A DNA stretch of 64,000 bases from Streptomyces sp. CB03234 (GCF_001905885.1 NZ_LIYH01000003.1:310001-374000); one strand, 5' to 3'; shown: positions 8,401 to 16,799, counted from the first letter of the stretch. Translations and numbers: made by a program. Notes: generated from the letters alone by a model not told the origin.

Positions 8401-11400
8401 CTGTGTGTAGACGTTCGGGCTGTTGTAACGGGAGTCGGCCGGGTCGTACGGCTGGAACTGCTTGACCGGGCGGTTCAGCGCGTCATACTCGGTGCGCGAG
8501 ACGAAGTCGTCCGTGGCCGCCGTGGCCGTGCCACGCGGGGAGATGACCTTGGTGGTGTTGCCGACCTGGTCGTACTCGTACTGGGTCTTGCGGAACGTGG
8601 TCCCCTCGTAGGGGGTCCGGACCTCCTTCTTCTTTCCGCGCTCGTCGTAGTCGACGTAGGTGATGTTGCCCTCGGCGTCCTTGGTCTGGATGACCAGGGA
8701 GTCCTTGTCGTAGGTCGTCGTGCTGGACTTGCCGGCGGCGTCCGTGACCGTGGTGACCCGGTGGTTCAGGTCGTAGGCGGTCTTGGTCAGGTAGTCGGCC
8801 GTGTCCGTCGTGGCGTTCTTCCTCGGATCGACGATCCGGGTGACGTTGCCGACGTTGTCGTACTCGTACGAGATCCGGTGCTGCGCGGAGTTCGCCACGG
8901 AGGTGAGCTGGTAGATCTCGTCGAACGTGTTGGTGGTGACGTGGTCGGTGGCGTCGCCGGTGGTCAGTACACCCTTGGGCTCGGTCGTCGTCTTGAGGTT
9001 GCCGACCTTGTCGTAGCTGTAGACCGTCTTGCGCTCGGCTGAAGTGGCGGTGTCCTTCGGCGCGGAGTCCGAGGTGATCTGGTCGGCCGCGTCGTAGACC
9101 GCCGTGGAAACTGCACCGTTGGGCGCCGTCGCCTTGGTGACGTTGTCGTTGGCGTCGTACTCAGGCGCCGACAGCGTGATCAGGTCTCCGGCCGCCTGGT
9201 CCTTCGGCACGACCTTGGTCAGCGGACGTCCGAAGGTGTCGTACGTCTGCGTGGTCTTCTTGCCCAGCGCGTCGGTGGTCTCGCGGACCTGGCCGCGCTC
9301 GTCGTAGACGAACGACGTGGCCTTGCCCAACGCGTCGGTGATCTTGGCCGGGTAGCCCGCCGGACCGAACTCGCTGTTGGTCGTCGGGTTGCCGTTGGCG
9401 TCGATCACCTTGGTCAGCTGACCGTACGCGTCGTATTCGTACGTGGTGGTGTAGTCGTCCGCCGTCGTGGTCGCGACGCCCTTGGGGTCGGTGACCGTCT
9501 TCAGGCTGCCGAACGAGTCATAGCCGAACTGCCACTTGCGGCCCTCGGGCGAGGTCTTGGTGAACAGGTCGGCGGAGAAGCCGTCCAGACGGGTCTGGTA
9601 GCTGTACTGCTGCGAGTTCGCCGGGTACGTGCCCGGGGCGCAGTCCGAGGACGGCGGGACGCCGCCCTTGTTGTTCTCCGCGTCGCGCGACCAAAGGGGG
9701 TAGCCCGTCTTCTGGTCGTAGCAGTACGCGGTCTTGGCCCCGTTGGCCTCCTCCATGTACGTGACGTTGTTGTCGGCGTCCCACGAAAGCTTGGTGACCT
9801 GGGACTTGGCGTTGGTCGTCTGGACCGGGCGGCCGAAGTCGTCGGTCACGTAGTCCGTGGCGTGCGCCTCGGCGTCGGTCACCTTGGTGTCGGTGAACTT
9901 GGGGTTCGTCGTGTTCGCCTTGTACGCGAAGCCGGTGAGGAAACCGAGACGGTCGGTGATCGTCTTGGTCCACCAGTGGTACTTCGGGTCGTCCCCGGCC
10001 TGCGGGGCGTAGTACGCCAGGTTGGTGGCGTTGCCGCGCGGGTCGGTGGCCTTGACGAGCTTGACGTTCTTGTTGCCCTGCGTCGCGTCGTAGGTGAACG
10101 TGAACACCTTTGGCTGCGTCGAGCCCACACCGTCCGTGAACTGCCCGAGCAGGCCCTTGGTGGTGTAGTGGAACTCGATCTTCCGGCCGGAGACGTCGGT
10201 CACCGAGCGGATGTGGTCGTAGATCTTCGAGTTGTTCAGCGCACCGGCGTCGGTGGTGAGGACCCCGGAGTCATTGACGTACTGGTAGCCGGACTGGCCC
10301 TTGGTCCAGTAGTCGACCGTGAGGGTCTGCCGACCGGCCGGGTCGGTGATGTACTTGAGGAACTTGGTCGGCTTGTTGTTGGACTTGCGTTCCTCGTAGG
10401 TGAACGTCTGCGTGTTGCCGTTCTTGTCGACCGTGGACGCCAGGTAGCCGTCGCAGCCGAAGAGGAAACGTGTGCCGTCGGGACGGGTGAGCGTCCAGGC
10501 GTCCGGGACCGGGTCCTTGGTGGGCTTGCAGTCCAGGCCGGCCTTCATCGTGACCTTGTAGTGGACGCCCGCCGGGGCCTTCCACGTGCCGTCCGCCTGC
10601 TTGCGGAAGACGTGCGTGGTGCCGTCGCCGTCCGGGAGACGGATCTCGGTCGGGTTGGGGTTGGGGTGGAAGTCCAGCGGCGCGCCGAGCCGGATGGGGC
10701 CCGCGAACTGGAACGACCAGCCGTGGCCGGCGACCGTGTCCGAGGTGTCCTGGCTGTTGTACGCGAAGCGGGCGAAGGTGCTCAGTCCGCGGCCGGGGTT
10801 GGTGAAGGCGTTGTACTGCCACACGCCGTTTCCGGAGGCCAGGTTGCTCATGAAGTTCGAACCGGCGCCGGTGTTCTTGCCGGCGTAGGAGTAGAACTTC
10901 TCCATGCCCAGCGTGTTCGAGGTCGGATCCTCCACCGCCACGTTCTGCTTCAGCGAGGGGATGCCGCCGGTGCCGGTGGAGAGCCAGGTGCCGTCGGCAA
11001 TCTTGCGGACGTCCCAGCCGAGGACGTACTCGTTGCGCTTGTTGCCGTTGTCGGAGTTGATCGGCGTCTTGACCTGCGCCTGGATCGTCGCCGACTGGCC
11101 CGGCAGCAAGGCCGGGATCGCCGTCTTCAGCTGGTTGCCGCCGGTGGTGACGTCCGTGCCGTCGGGGAGCTTCCAGGTGTAGGACAGCTCCCGCTCACCG
11201 GCCGCCCACGCGGTGGCGGTGGTGTTGGTGACGGTGAAGTCCACCGTGTAGGTGGAGTTCGGCGTCATCCGGGCCGGGGTCGTCGGCGCGTAGTACGTGT
11301 CCTCGGTGGTCGCGTCGACGTAGATGACCTGCATGTACGGGCGCAGCTGCGGGTCGGCGGCCTCGGCCGACAGGAACAGGGTGCGCTCCTGGGGGCCGGT

Positions 11401-14148
11401 GGCGGACTCGTCCTTGAGCTTGACGGCCACGCCCTTGTTGTTGGCGGGGGTCTTGACCCAGGACTTCATCAGTCCGGTGGCGTCCCACCAGTGGCGGCCG
11501 ACCTCGTCGGTGATCTGCGGGACGGTGTCGGCGACGGTGGCGGACATGTCGCCGCCCGGGGTGGTCCAGGCGGTGGTGGCGTTGGCGTTGTTCCAGGTCG
11601 CCGTCGTCTCGTCGAAGTCGCGGGTCAGGGAGTGGAGCTCGTAGACGGCTCCGTTGCTGGTGCTGGTGGTCTCCGCGCCCCACATGTAGAAGGTGTTCTG
11701 CAGCACCGTGGCGGTGGTGGGGATGTCGCTGGTGGGGAACTTCAGCACGGCACGGGTCTTGCCGTACGTGGAGGAGTTGTTGCCCACGCTCAGCCACGTC
11801 TGCCCGATGTCCCAGGACTTGATCTTGTCCTGGTTGGTGGTGGGCTGGGCGGAGGAGAGGGTGGTGTCGGTCTGACCCGCCTGGATGATCTTCATCGTCC
11901 GGCCGGCCTTGGGGATGCCGACGACCCGGGTGGGTGAGCCGAGCAGCTCGCCGCCCTTGGTCTTGACCGCCAGCTGGTAGTAGTACGACTTGCCGATCTC
12001 GGCGGTGCTGGAGTCCGGGGTGGGGACGGCGGTGGTGTCTGTGTACGTCGTCGCGCTCGCCGGGATGGGGGCGATCAGCGTGGCGGCGGACGGGGTGAAC
12101 ACCTGCTGCGTGGAGCGGTGCAGCTGGTACTCGACGATGTCCAGGCCGCTGTCACCGGTGGTGTTGCTGTACTTGGCCCACGACAGCTCCGGACCGGTGG
12201 AGTGCACCACGGTCGGCGAGTTCAGCGCGGCGCCGACCTTGCCGTAGGTGACGGTCAGGCGCGGGTAGGTGGAGGTCTCGCCGCCGTAGTCGTTGCCGTC
12301 GGCCGCCTCGTAGCGCGGACCACCGGTCGGCGCGGTCGACGACTCGTCGGTGGCCTTCAGCACGAAACCGTGGTTGGTGGCGGTGCCCGAGACCCACTTC
12401 TGGACCGTGTCGGTGACCGGGAACTTGTGCCACTGGTTGTACTCGCCGGTGTTCTTCACGATCGACGCCGGATTCACCAGCCGGACCGCGTCGGCGAGAG
12501 TACGGGTGGTGGCCGAACCCGTGTCACCCAGGACGATCTTGCCCGCGGTGCCCTTGGAGAAGTACCGCTGCGTCGCGTCCAGCGTCTTCCACGTGGCGCC
12601 GGACCCGGTCTGGTTGACCGTATAGCTGTTGGTGCCGTCCCGGTGGGTGACGGTGTACGGCGCGGCCGTGGCCGCGTCGGAGGCGGCCGGGTAGTGCACG
12701 TCGACGCGGTAGCTCGCGGTCTCCGGCACCTTCGGCTGCCAGGTGTACGTCTCACCGGTCGCGGTGTTCTTGTTGTACGCGTAGTCGCCGCCGATGGCCG
12801 CGCTCGTGGAGCCCTTGGGCCACTCGCCGACCGCCGCCGTACCCGCGTCACCGTCGTCCTGCTGGACGCTGGTGCCCGACAGCTCACCGACCAGCGTGCT
12901 GGTGTTGGACCAGGTCGCCGTCGACTCCGCCCACGACCCGGTCGCCCGGTAGGCGCCGATCGTGACGTCGTTGCCGTTGGTGGTGTGCGCCTGGTCGAAG
13001 TACATCTCCAGGCGGGCGGTGTCGATGTCGACACCCGCCGGGATCTCGTCGATCGGGAACTTGATCAACGACCGCGCGATACCGGTGTCCGTCTTGCCGG
13101 CCGACAGCTTCCAGGTGGTGTTGAAGTTCACCCCCGCCTGGTCCGACAGCACCATCGCGTCCTGCGACTGCGACGCGTTCGGCGTGATGGTGATCGTCGG
13201 GTCGATGACGACCGGGTACTGGCGCTCCTTCGCCGCAAGCCACGAGGCGTCCGGGGTGACGGTGAGCGTCCAGCCCTTGCCGTTCTTGGCACGGGCCAGC
13301 TTCTGGGTGACCTTGGTGCTGTACGTGCCGCCGGTCGGCGACAGGGCGTCCTTCTTCGCGTCCGTCATGTACGGCGCGGGGATCACCATCACCGGCGTCT
13401 GCGGCGCCTCGCCGAACAGCGCGATCGAGCCGTCCCCCCGCACCTGCGGCGTCAGGCCCTCGGTGTCCAGCGTGAAGGTGAACGACACCGGTCCGGCCGG
13501 ATGCTCGGCCAGGACGATGTTCTCCTTCACCTGCCCGGCACCGACGACGTACTGGAGATCGGCCCCGCCCACGGCGCCCTTGTAGGTGACCGTGGAGCCC
13601 TTCGCCTCCGGCTTCAGCGCCGCCTTCGCGCCCTGGAGGCCCAGCGTGACCGAACGGCCGTCGGGAGCCTCGTACCGCAGCAGCTTGTCGGGGCTTCCGC
13701 CGAACGAACTGCGGCCGGTGTTGGTGGTGTTGGCGAAGCCCTGCGCGGTGGGCCTGACCGCCGGGTCGATCGCCTTCCACGACGAACCCGAGCGGTACGA
13801 CGTCGGCACCGCCGACAGCTCCGCCTGCACCCGCCCGTCCGACAACTGCCAAAAGCGCGCCTGCGGGGTGCGTCTGTCGGTCAGCTCCTTGACCCGCTTG
13901 GGCTCGGGCAGCGCCTGGCCCCTGGGCAGCTTTTCGCGGCTGGGTATCTCCAGCTTCCCGCCCTCGGGCGGGGCCGCCGCGGATTGCTCCTCGTTGTCCG
14001 AGAACCAGCCAGCGATGGCGTCGACAACGCCCTTGTCGTCACCGCCACTTGGCGCCGATGACGCCGCATAAGCGACCTGTGGCAGTAGCGTCCCCGCCAC
14101 CGCTGCCACGATCAAACAGGAGATTTGTCTCCTGTATGGGATTGACAC
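5488..14148 (-). CDS. Secreted RHS/YD-repeat protein with C-terminal nuclease-like toxin domain
   Basis: About 2,886 residues. Order seen: a Sec-type signal peptide (residues 1-28, hydrophobic core LIVAAVAGTLL, cleavage near AYA/ASS); a DNRLRE-like domain (~320-420); a golvesin-type carbohydrate-binding-like domain (~450-560); a second DNRLRE-like domain (~760-875); a long YD-repeat shell (~1170-2480) interrupted by a second golvesin-like domain (~2010-2140); the RHS core end with DMGFRDYNPGLNRFTTRDMY (~2580-2600); and a unique C-terminal domain (~2715-2886). That domain contains MNRGHLLGNQLGGTGTDRRN, matching the RGH and downstream Asn motif of the DNA/RNA non-specific endonuclease family (Endonuclea_NS_2 type). 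This is the design of a polymorphic toxin: export signal, RHS cage, swappable nuclease tip. The GTG at 14148 is preceded by GAAAGG and opens directly on the signal peptide; an in-frame start further upstream at 14310 is less likely. The immunity gene follows at once. Confidence 0.93.
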   Translation of the reverse strand: MSIPYRRQISCLIVAAVAGTLLPQVAYAASSAPSGGDDKGVVDAIAGWFSDNEEQSAAAPPEGGKLEIPSREKLPRGQALPEPKRVKELTDRRTPQARFWQLSDGRVQAELSAVPTSYRSGSSWKAIDPAVRPTAQGFANTTNTGRSSFGGSPDKLLRYEAPDGRSVTLGLQGAKAALKPEAKGSTVTYKGAVGGADLQYVVGAGQVKENIVLAEHPAGPVSFTFTLDTEGLTPQVRGDGSIALFGEAPQTPVMVIPAPYMTDAKKDALSPTGGTYSTKVTQKLARAKNGKGWTLTVTPDASWLAAKERQYPVVIDPTITITPNASQSQDAMVLSDQAGVNFNTTWKLSAGKTDTGIARSLIKFPIDEIPAGVDIDTARLEMYFDQAHTTNGNDVTIGAYRATGSWAESTATWSNTSTLVGELSGTSVQQDDGDAGTAAVGEWPKGSTSAAIGGDYAYNKNTATGETYTWQPKVPETASYRVDVHYPAASDAATAAPYTVTHRDGTNSYTVNQTGSGATWKTLDATQRYFSKGTAGKIVLGDTGSATTRTLADAVRLVNPASIVKNTGEYNQWHKFPVTDTVQKWVSGTATNHGFVLKATDESSTAPTGGPRYEAADGNDYGGETSTYPRLTVTYGKVGAALNSPTVVHSTGPELSWAKYSNTTGDSGLDIVEYQLHRSTQQVFTPSAATLIAPIPASATTYTDTTAVPTPDSSTAEIGKSYYYQLAVKTKGGELLGSPTRVVGIPKAGRTMKIIQAGQTDTTLSSAQPTTNQDKIKSWDIGQTWLSVGNNSSTYGKTRAVLKFPTSDIPTTATVLQNTFYMWGAETTSTSNGAVYELHSLTRDFDETTATWNNANATTAWTTPGGDMSATVADTVPQITDEVGRHWWDATGLMKSWVKTPANNKGVAVKLKDESATGPQERTLFLSAEAADPQLRPYMQVIYVDATTEDTYYAPTTPARMTPNSTYTVDFTVTNTTATAWAAGERELSYTWKLPDGTDVTTGGNQLKTAIPALLPGQSATIQAQVKTPINSDNGNKRNEYVLGWDVRKIADGTWLSTGTGGIPSLKQNVAVEDPTSNTLGMEKFYSYAGKNTGAGSNFMSNLASGNGVWQYNAFTNPGRGLSTFARFAYNSQDTSDTVAGHGWSFQFAGPIRLGAPLDFHPNPNPTEIRLPDGDGTTHVFRKQADGTWKAPAGVHYKVTMKAGLDCKPTKDPVPDAWTLTRPDGTRFLFGCDGYLASTVDKNGNTQTFTYEERKSNNKPTKFLKYITDPAGRQTLTVDYWTKGQSGYQYVNDSGVLTTDAGALNNSKIYDHIRSVTDVSGRKIEFHYTTKGLLGQFTDGVGSTQPKVFTFTYDATQGNKNVKLVKATDPRGNATNLAYYAPQAGDDPKYHWWTKTITDRLGFLTGFAYKANTTNPKFTDTKVTDAEAHATDYVTDDFGRPVQTTNAKSQVTKLSWDADNNVTYMEEANGAKTAYCYDQKTGYPLWSRDAENNKGGVPPSSDCAPGTYPANSQQYSYQTRLDGFSADLFTKTSPEGRKWQFGYDSFGSLKTVTDPKGVATTTADDYTTTYEYDAYGQLTKVIDANGNPTTNSEFGPAGYPAKITDALGKATSFVYDERGQVRETTDALGKKTTQTYDTFGRPLTKVVPKDQAAGDLITLSAPEYDANDNVTKATAPNGAVSTAVYDAADQITSDSAPKDTATSAERKTVYSYDKVGNLKTTTEPKGVLTTGDATDHVTTNTFDEIYQLTSVANSAQHRISYEYDNVGNVTRIVDPRKNATTDTADYLTKTAYDLNHRVTTVTDAAGKSSTTTYDKDSLVIQTKDAEGNITYVDYDERGKKKEVRTPYEGTTFRKTQYEYDQVGNTTKVISPRGTATAATDDFVSRTEYDALNRPVKQFQPYDPADSRYNSPNVYTQTVYDAVGRVAKKSLPPSEGQTVRNDTVFEYFDNGWTRKSTDPWDIATTYDYTELGQQKARTLTSAGGSSDRTMTWSYYPDGKLKSKADDGVPVGKSVVLVDNSDSQHTSSTGTWAKGDIAGQHGYDHRTHTAGTGTDAFTWTLNIPKDGTYTAYVKYPKVTGAATTAKYTLSQGTTTHPSVTKDQNAATGTWVSLGSYSLKQGNDAKLKLEQNSGGIVVADGVRLVRDTAGETDSEKRSFAYAYDANGNLTSIDDTSSGARIDAYTVVYTGLNQVAKVTEALAGAEQNSTSYTYDVNGKPETITHPDQFSKYTYDLRDLVKTVSVGKSSTDGSPKVTSYTYTDRGLKLQETKNNKNTVDYTYYLSGAVKTAVEKKPNGTLVSSHTYAYDPNGNKAQDIAKKMNADNNSAYLESTTDYTYDPANRLAKSVKTGNGAGTETYVHDDNANVVSQTVKGTSTTYTYDRNRLVSATVGGSTATYNYDPFGRQESVTGGGKVIERSVYDGFDHVVESQKMDDAGTLKSTKYTFDPLDRTASKTADGKTTDFTYLGLSTEVLGEEVAGALTKSYQYSPWGERLSQVKHNTDGTGEDGYYGYNSHTDVETLTDKDGNSKSTYGYTAYGSDDESEFTGIDKPDAGDPTKEAYNPYRYNAKRWDANSGTYDMGFRDYNPGLNRFTTRDMYNGALADMGLGSDPYTGNRYSFTGGNPTSFVELDGHIFGCDWCGDALDTIGDVAVGGVKKVGGGWKTAADVFLDGVGWNTETAPNGYESDYTGDLSKGRLVEPDGQWDWVPGASRFPFTQDSCEDDESSVFYQPLDKYDRAQGVRACLNKGDFSWINYKGQTMGNSDSMIAGSPVPRPMRKYPETWTPGFVEGQDMNRGHLLGNQLGGTGTDRRNLVSLYATPNQVQMRSEEDKIAKMVNAGQTVYYEVTAHYTGKNGAPDYLTINWLNLDTGEVPADPITIWNTPSGLQP

Positions 14149-14471
14149 GTGTGTGCCTTTCTCTTTCGGCGCCCTGTTCGGCCACATGGGCAAAGCGGGT
14201 ACGCCGATGTGCCGGATCGGAGGTTTCCGACCGGCTTGAAGCCGAGAGCCGGCGCAAGCAAGCAAGCAGAAGGCCTTGATCGCGTGCGCGGCAGCGGGAG
14301 TATTGACCATGTACTTGACGTGCTGTCAACCCAGCGGACATTTAAGGCAATAGGCGGACGCAGTCGCGGTCGTTCGTCCCTTTCTTCCCATCACTGGCTC
14401 AGGCGATCCGGCATGGTGTATAACCGCCCGCGTTTCCACGCTTCAACCAACTCACGGAAAGCCAACCACTC
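14149..14471. other. Divergent promoter region between the RHS gene and the MmpS-like gene
   Basis: 323 bases without a supported gene. It is less GC-rich than the flanks near 14300-14350. Overlapping TTGAC elements occur on both strands: TTGACC at 14303, and an inverted repeat TTGAC-GTGCT-GTCAA at 14315-14329. I could not identify convincing -10 boxes, so promoter positions are not assigned. Confidence 0.4.
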
Positions 14472-15023
14472 ATGACTTCTAGTCAATCCCCGGGGAACGC
14501 AGGGCCGGAAAACGGCACGAAACCCGGCAGGGATCTCGAGTCGGACATGGGAAAGAAGGGCGTTCTTGCCACTCCGGAGGACACGCAGGTGGTCGAGTGC
14601 GCAGCGAAGCGGGCAGTCAGCGTCCGCCAAGGCCTGATCATCGCCGGCGTGTTGCTCCTCGCCTGCGGCGGTCTGGTCGGCTACGGGATACTCAACACCG
14701 AGGACGAGCCCAAAGCGCAAGCGGTACCGACGGCCGAGGTGACCTACGAGGTGACCGGCACGGGCACCGCAGAAATTTCGTATCTCGCCCCTAGTCAGTC
14801 CGGCACTGCCACGGTTGAGAAGGGCGCCACCCTGCCCTGGAAGAAGACAGTTCAGGTACCGGTGGGTAAAGCCCCGACCGTGGCCATCATCCTTGATGAA
14901 AGGGGTGGCGAGGCGGTCTGTGCACTTGCCGTCCGTGGCAAACATGCCCAACGTGCCAGCGCCATGGGCGCGTTTGGCCGCGCCACTTGCAGCGGGCCTC
15001 TCCTTCAGCCTGTTCAGCGATAG
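14472..15023 (+). CDS. MmpS-like single-pass membrane protein
   Basis: 183 residues. A cytoplasmic N-terminus (~1-52) is followed by one transmembrane helix (~53-75, IIAGVLLLACGGLVGYGIL) and an extracytoplasmic domain beginning TYEVTGTGTAEISYL and containing LPWKKTVQVPVG. That pattern matches the small beta-sandwich of actinobacterial MmpS-type transport accessory proteins. Cysteines at the end of the domain (VCALAV... ATCSG) could form a disulfide. Divergent from the RHS gene. No MmpL partner is in the window, so the function is open. The Shine-Dalgarno before the ATG is weak; ATG 14547 is an alternative. Confidence 0.6.
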   Translation: MTSSQSPGNAGPENGTKPGRDLESDMGKKGVLATPEDTQVVECAAKRAVSVRQGLIIAGVLLLACGGLVGYGILNTEDEPKAQAVPTAEVTYEVTGTGTAEISYLAPSQSGTATVEKGATLPWKKTVQVPVGKAPTVAIILDERGGEAVCALAVRGKHAQRASAMGAFGRATCSGPLLQPVQR

Positions 15024-15030
15024 GCCCGCT
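14991..15030 (+). terminator. Hairpin overlapping the end of the MmpS-like gene
   Basis: AGCGGGCCT (14991-14999) pairs perfectly with AGGCCCGCT (15022-15030) around a 22-base loop. The TAG stop of the upstream gene (15021-15023) is inside the structure. No T-run follows, which is common for terminators in streptomycetes. Confidence 0.5.
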
Positions 15031-15221
15031 GTAATCTCCGGCGCGCTTTGGCGATGGCCACCTCCCCTTACTAAGCTTGCTCCTTAACCTCGGCCTCCTT
15101 GGTTGCCCGCTACAGGTGGGCGGACAGCGCGATGAGAACCGAGCTGCGGATAGGTTCTACCTCGCCAGCGTTGTCCGCAGGCAGTGGCAGCTGGTATCGA
15201 TGGCGCCTGGAGGGAGTGGAC

Positions 15222-15536
15222 ATGCCGGATGAGGCGAAGGTTCGCATAGGTGACGTTGTGCGGGTCACAGGCGGGCCATTCGCAGACTTCAGGGGCCCTG
15301 TCGGATCCATCGCGGCCGCATTGACGCTGGTCAGCGCCCGAGGGCGACAACTTCAAGAAGGTCTCGTCCTGGGCGGCCATCTTGTTTGCACCCAACTCGT
15401 GGGAACCATCTACGGCATGAACTTCGACCACATGCCGGAGCTGCACTGGGTGCACGGCTACCCTTTCGCGATCCTGCTGATGGCAGTGGTATGTACGAGC
15501 CTGTACGTGATCTTCAAGCGGCGGGACTGGCTGTAG
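15222..15536 (+). pseudogene. Chimeric frame: KOW-like N-terminus fused to a CorA C-terminal tail
   Basis: An open 104-residue frame starting at ATG 15222 behind a strong GGAGGGAG. Residues 1-33 (VRIGDVVRVTGGPFADFRG...) look like the KOW motif of a NusG-type protein, which normally continues into a short beta domain. From about residue 60 the frame is the end of CorA: GTIYGMNFDHMPELHW, a hydrophobic helix and FKRRDWL. Between them (15320-15405) the DNA still encodes CorA sequence (FKKVSSWAAILFAP) but in another frame, so a one-base deletion near 15392-15403 has shifted it. The parts are remnants joined by deletion. The intact ribosome binding site means a membrane-anchored KOW peptide could still be made. 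The 3' 129 bases match corA (3817-3945) with ~11 differences, mostly synonymous, so the donor was a diverged corA. Confidence 0.75.
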
Positions 15537-15743
15537 ACGTCGACCACGACGGACTATCCGGCGAGGGCGAGGTTGTGCATGCGGGCCTTGCGCACCGCGT
15601 CCGCACCCTCACGACGCAGAACCGCCCCCGGTGAACGGAGCTATCCAGGACGGCTCCGACGCCGTGATCACACCAGCCCCCGGCGGCGTGATGTCGCGCG
15701 GAATCCGATGGTGCTGCACGGCTCTGGCGTCAAGAACCACCGG

Positions 15744-15945
15744 ATGCGTGAAGTGAAGCTGTCCGACGGGATCATCACGCTGTCCCCCCCCCCCCCCCCC
15801 CCCCCGGCGCCTGGACGACGTGGAGGCGCACCTCGCCGGGGAGGACGAGCTACTCGTTCGCCGGCTCAACGGCGGTCCCGGCACGCGCGAGGGCGTCGAA
15901 GCGTACTTCCGGCACTGCCGGCGGGACCTGCAACGCCGCCGCCCG
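15744..15945 (+). pseudogene. GNAT acetyltransferase fragment interrupted by poly-C
   Basis: The start MREVKLSDGIITLSP runs into 22 consecutive C residues. The continuation RLDDVEAHLAGEDELLVRRL, then NGGPGTREGVEAYFRHC, resembles the first ~60 residues of GNAT N-acetyltransferases but lies in a different frame. A tract of 20 or 23 C would restore the frame. The remainder of the acetyltransferase (acetyl-CoA-binding Q/RxxGxG/A motif) is absent: the similarity fades by about 15945, where the convergent intact GNAT gene begins. It is therefore a truncated pseudogene whatever the tract length. The 200 bases upstream (15537-15743) hold no supported gene. Confidence 0.6.
15784..15805. repeat. Homopolymer tract of 22 C
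   Basis: An uninterrupted run of 22 C inside the acetyltransferase fragment. Runs of this length are very unusual even in GC-rich genomes and are prone both to slippage in vivo and to miscalling in sequencing. Confidence 0.95.
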
Positions 15946-15961
15946 GTGACACCAACGGCTG

Positions 15962-16576
15962 TCACGGCCCAGGCAGGAGGTCGAGATCCAGGATCATGTC
16001 GAGCGACCGCACACCGTCTGTTCCGGTGAAGGAGCCGACCGTCTGGAAGCCGTTTTTCCGGTAGTAGCGAATGGCGCGTGGGTTGTCGGCGAGAACGCCA
16101 CCCCACAGGATGATCCTCTTCTTGCCGAAACATCGTGCGGCGTCTGCGACGAGCGGGAAGACTTGCGTCCCGATGCCTCTCCCCTGGTAGTCGTCGGCCA
16201 GGGTGGGGCCGAAGCGGCAATCGGTCGCTGTAAGGCGGATGCCGGCCGCGCGATAGCGCGCGATGTCGTCAGGGTTGAGACCGAGACTGCACTCGAGCAG
16301 GCCGACGATCCTGCCGGACAGCACTTCCTCAAGCATGAGCCTGAGCTTGTCGTAGCGCGCGATCGCGTCACACAGGTCCTGCGCAGTCGCAAGGTCGTAC
16401 CCGTCGAAAGTACTCAGCCGTCTCGATTCAGGTGACAAGCCCACCAAGAAGCCTGCCAGACGATCTGTATCGGCGCGTGTGAGAGGGCGGAACACCACAT
16501 CCGAACCGTCAATCCGCGCCAGGCGGCGTGTCAGGACCAACGGATCGTGGGCGATCTCCGCCAGCGTGAACACCAC
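15962..16576 (-). CDS. GNAT family N-acetyltransferase
   Basis: About 204 residues from GTG 16576. After FRPLTRADTDRLAGFL, a normal GNAT N-terminus, comes FGPTLADDYQGRGIGTQVFP, containing the acetyl-CoA pyrophosphate-binding motif (Q-G-x-G-x-G/T, here QGRGIG). Toward the end RAIRYYRKNGFQTVGSF is the typical motif B region. Such enzymes transfer acetyl from acetyl-CoA to an amine of a small molecule or protein; the acceptor is not known. The frame is open upstream to 16735, but that extension is Arg-rich and unlike the family. The GTG at 16576 has GGGGG just upstream, so it is preferred with moderate certainty. Convergent with the broken acetyltransferase fragment. Confidence 0.78.
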   Translation of the reverse strand: MVFTLAEIAHDPLVLTRRLARIDGSDVVFRPLTRADTDRLAGFLVGLSPESRRLSTFDGYDLATAQDLCDAIARYDKLRLMLEEVLSGRIVGLLECSLGLNPDDIARYRAAGIRLTATDCRFGPTLADDYQGRGIGTQVFPLVADAARCFGKKRIILWGGVLADNPRAIRYYRKNGFQTVGSFTGTDGVRSLDMILDLDLLPGP

Positions 16577-16799
16577 AGCATCCCCCAACTCGGACTCCGG
16601 TGGAACGAACCTACTGTTGAGGCCCTCCAGAAGCCCAGCGGCGCGTCCCGCGCGTGGTACCCGGCGCCCGCGCCGAGATCGTCTCGAGACACGGGCCATG
16701 GACCGCGGATCGACCACACCGAGAAGGTCAACCACCGGATGCTGAGCTTCATGGACTGTCTCGGCCGACCGATGTCCAGGGCGGGCAGCGCGGCGGATG

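Noticed and set aside
6256..11937. Two very long plus-strand frames (928 and 691 residues) opposite the RHS gene
   Set aside because: Both are Val/Arg/Gly-rich antisense shadows caused by GC-rich third positions of the RHS gene. No family pattern, and the sense protein is unmistakable.
15537..15620. Possible transposase remnant after the CorA tail (minus-strand reading MHNLALAG)
   Set aside because: Too short to assign; no inverted repeats, target duplication or DDE motif found nearby.
15744..15959. Poly-C tract as a functional phase-variation switch
   Set aside because: Restoring the frame still leaves a truncated acetyltransferase without its acetyl-CoA site, so switching would not make an active enzyme.
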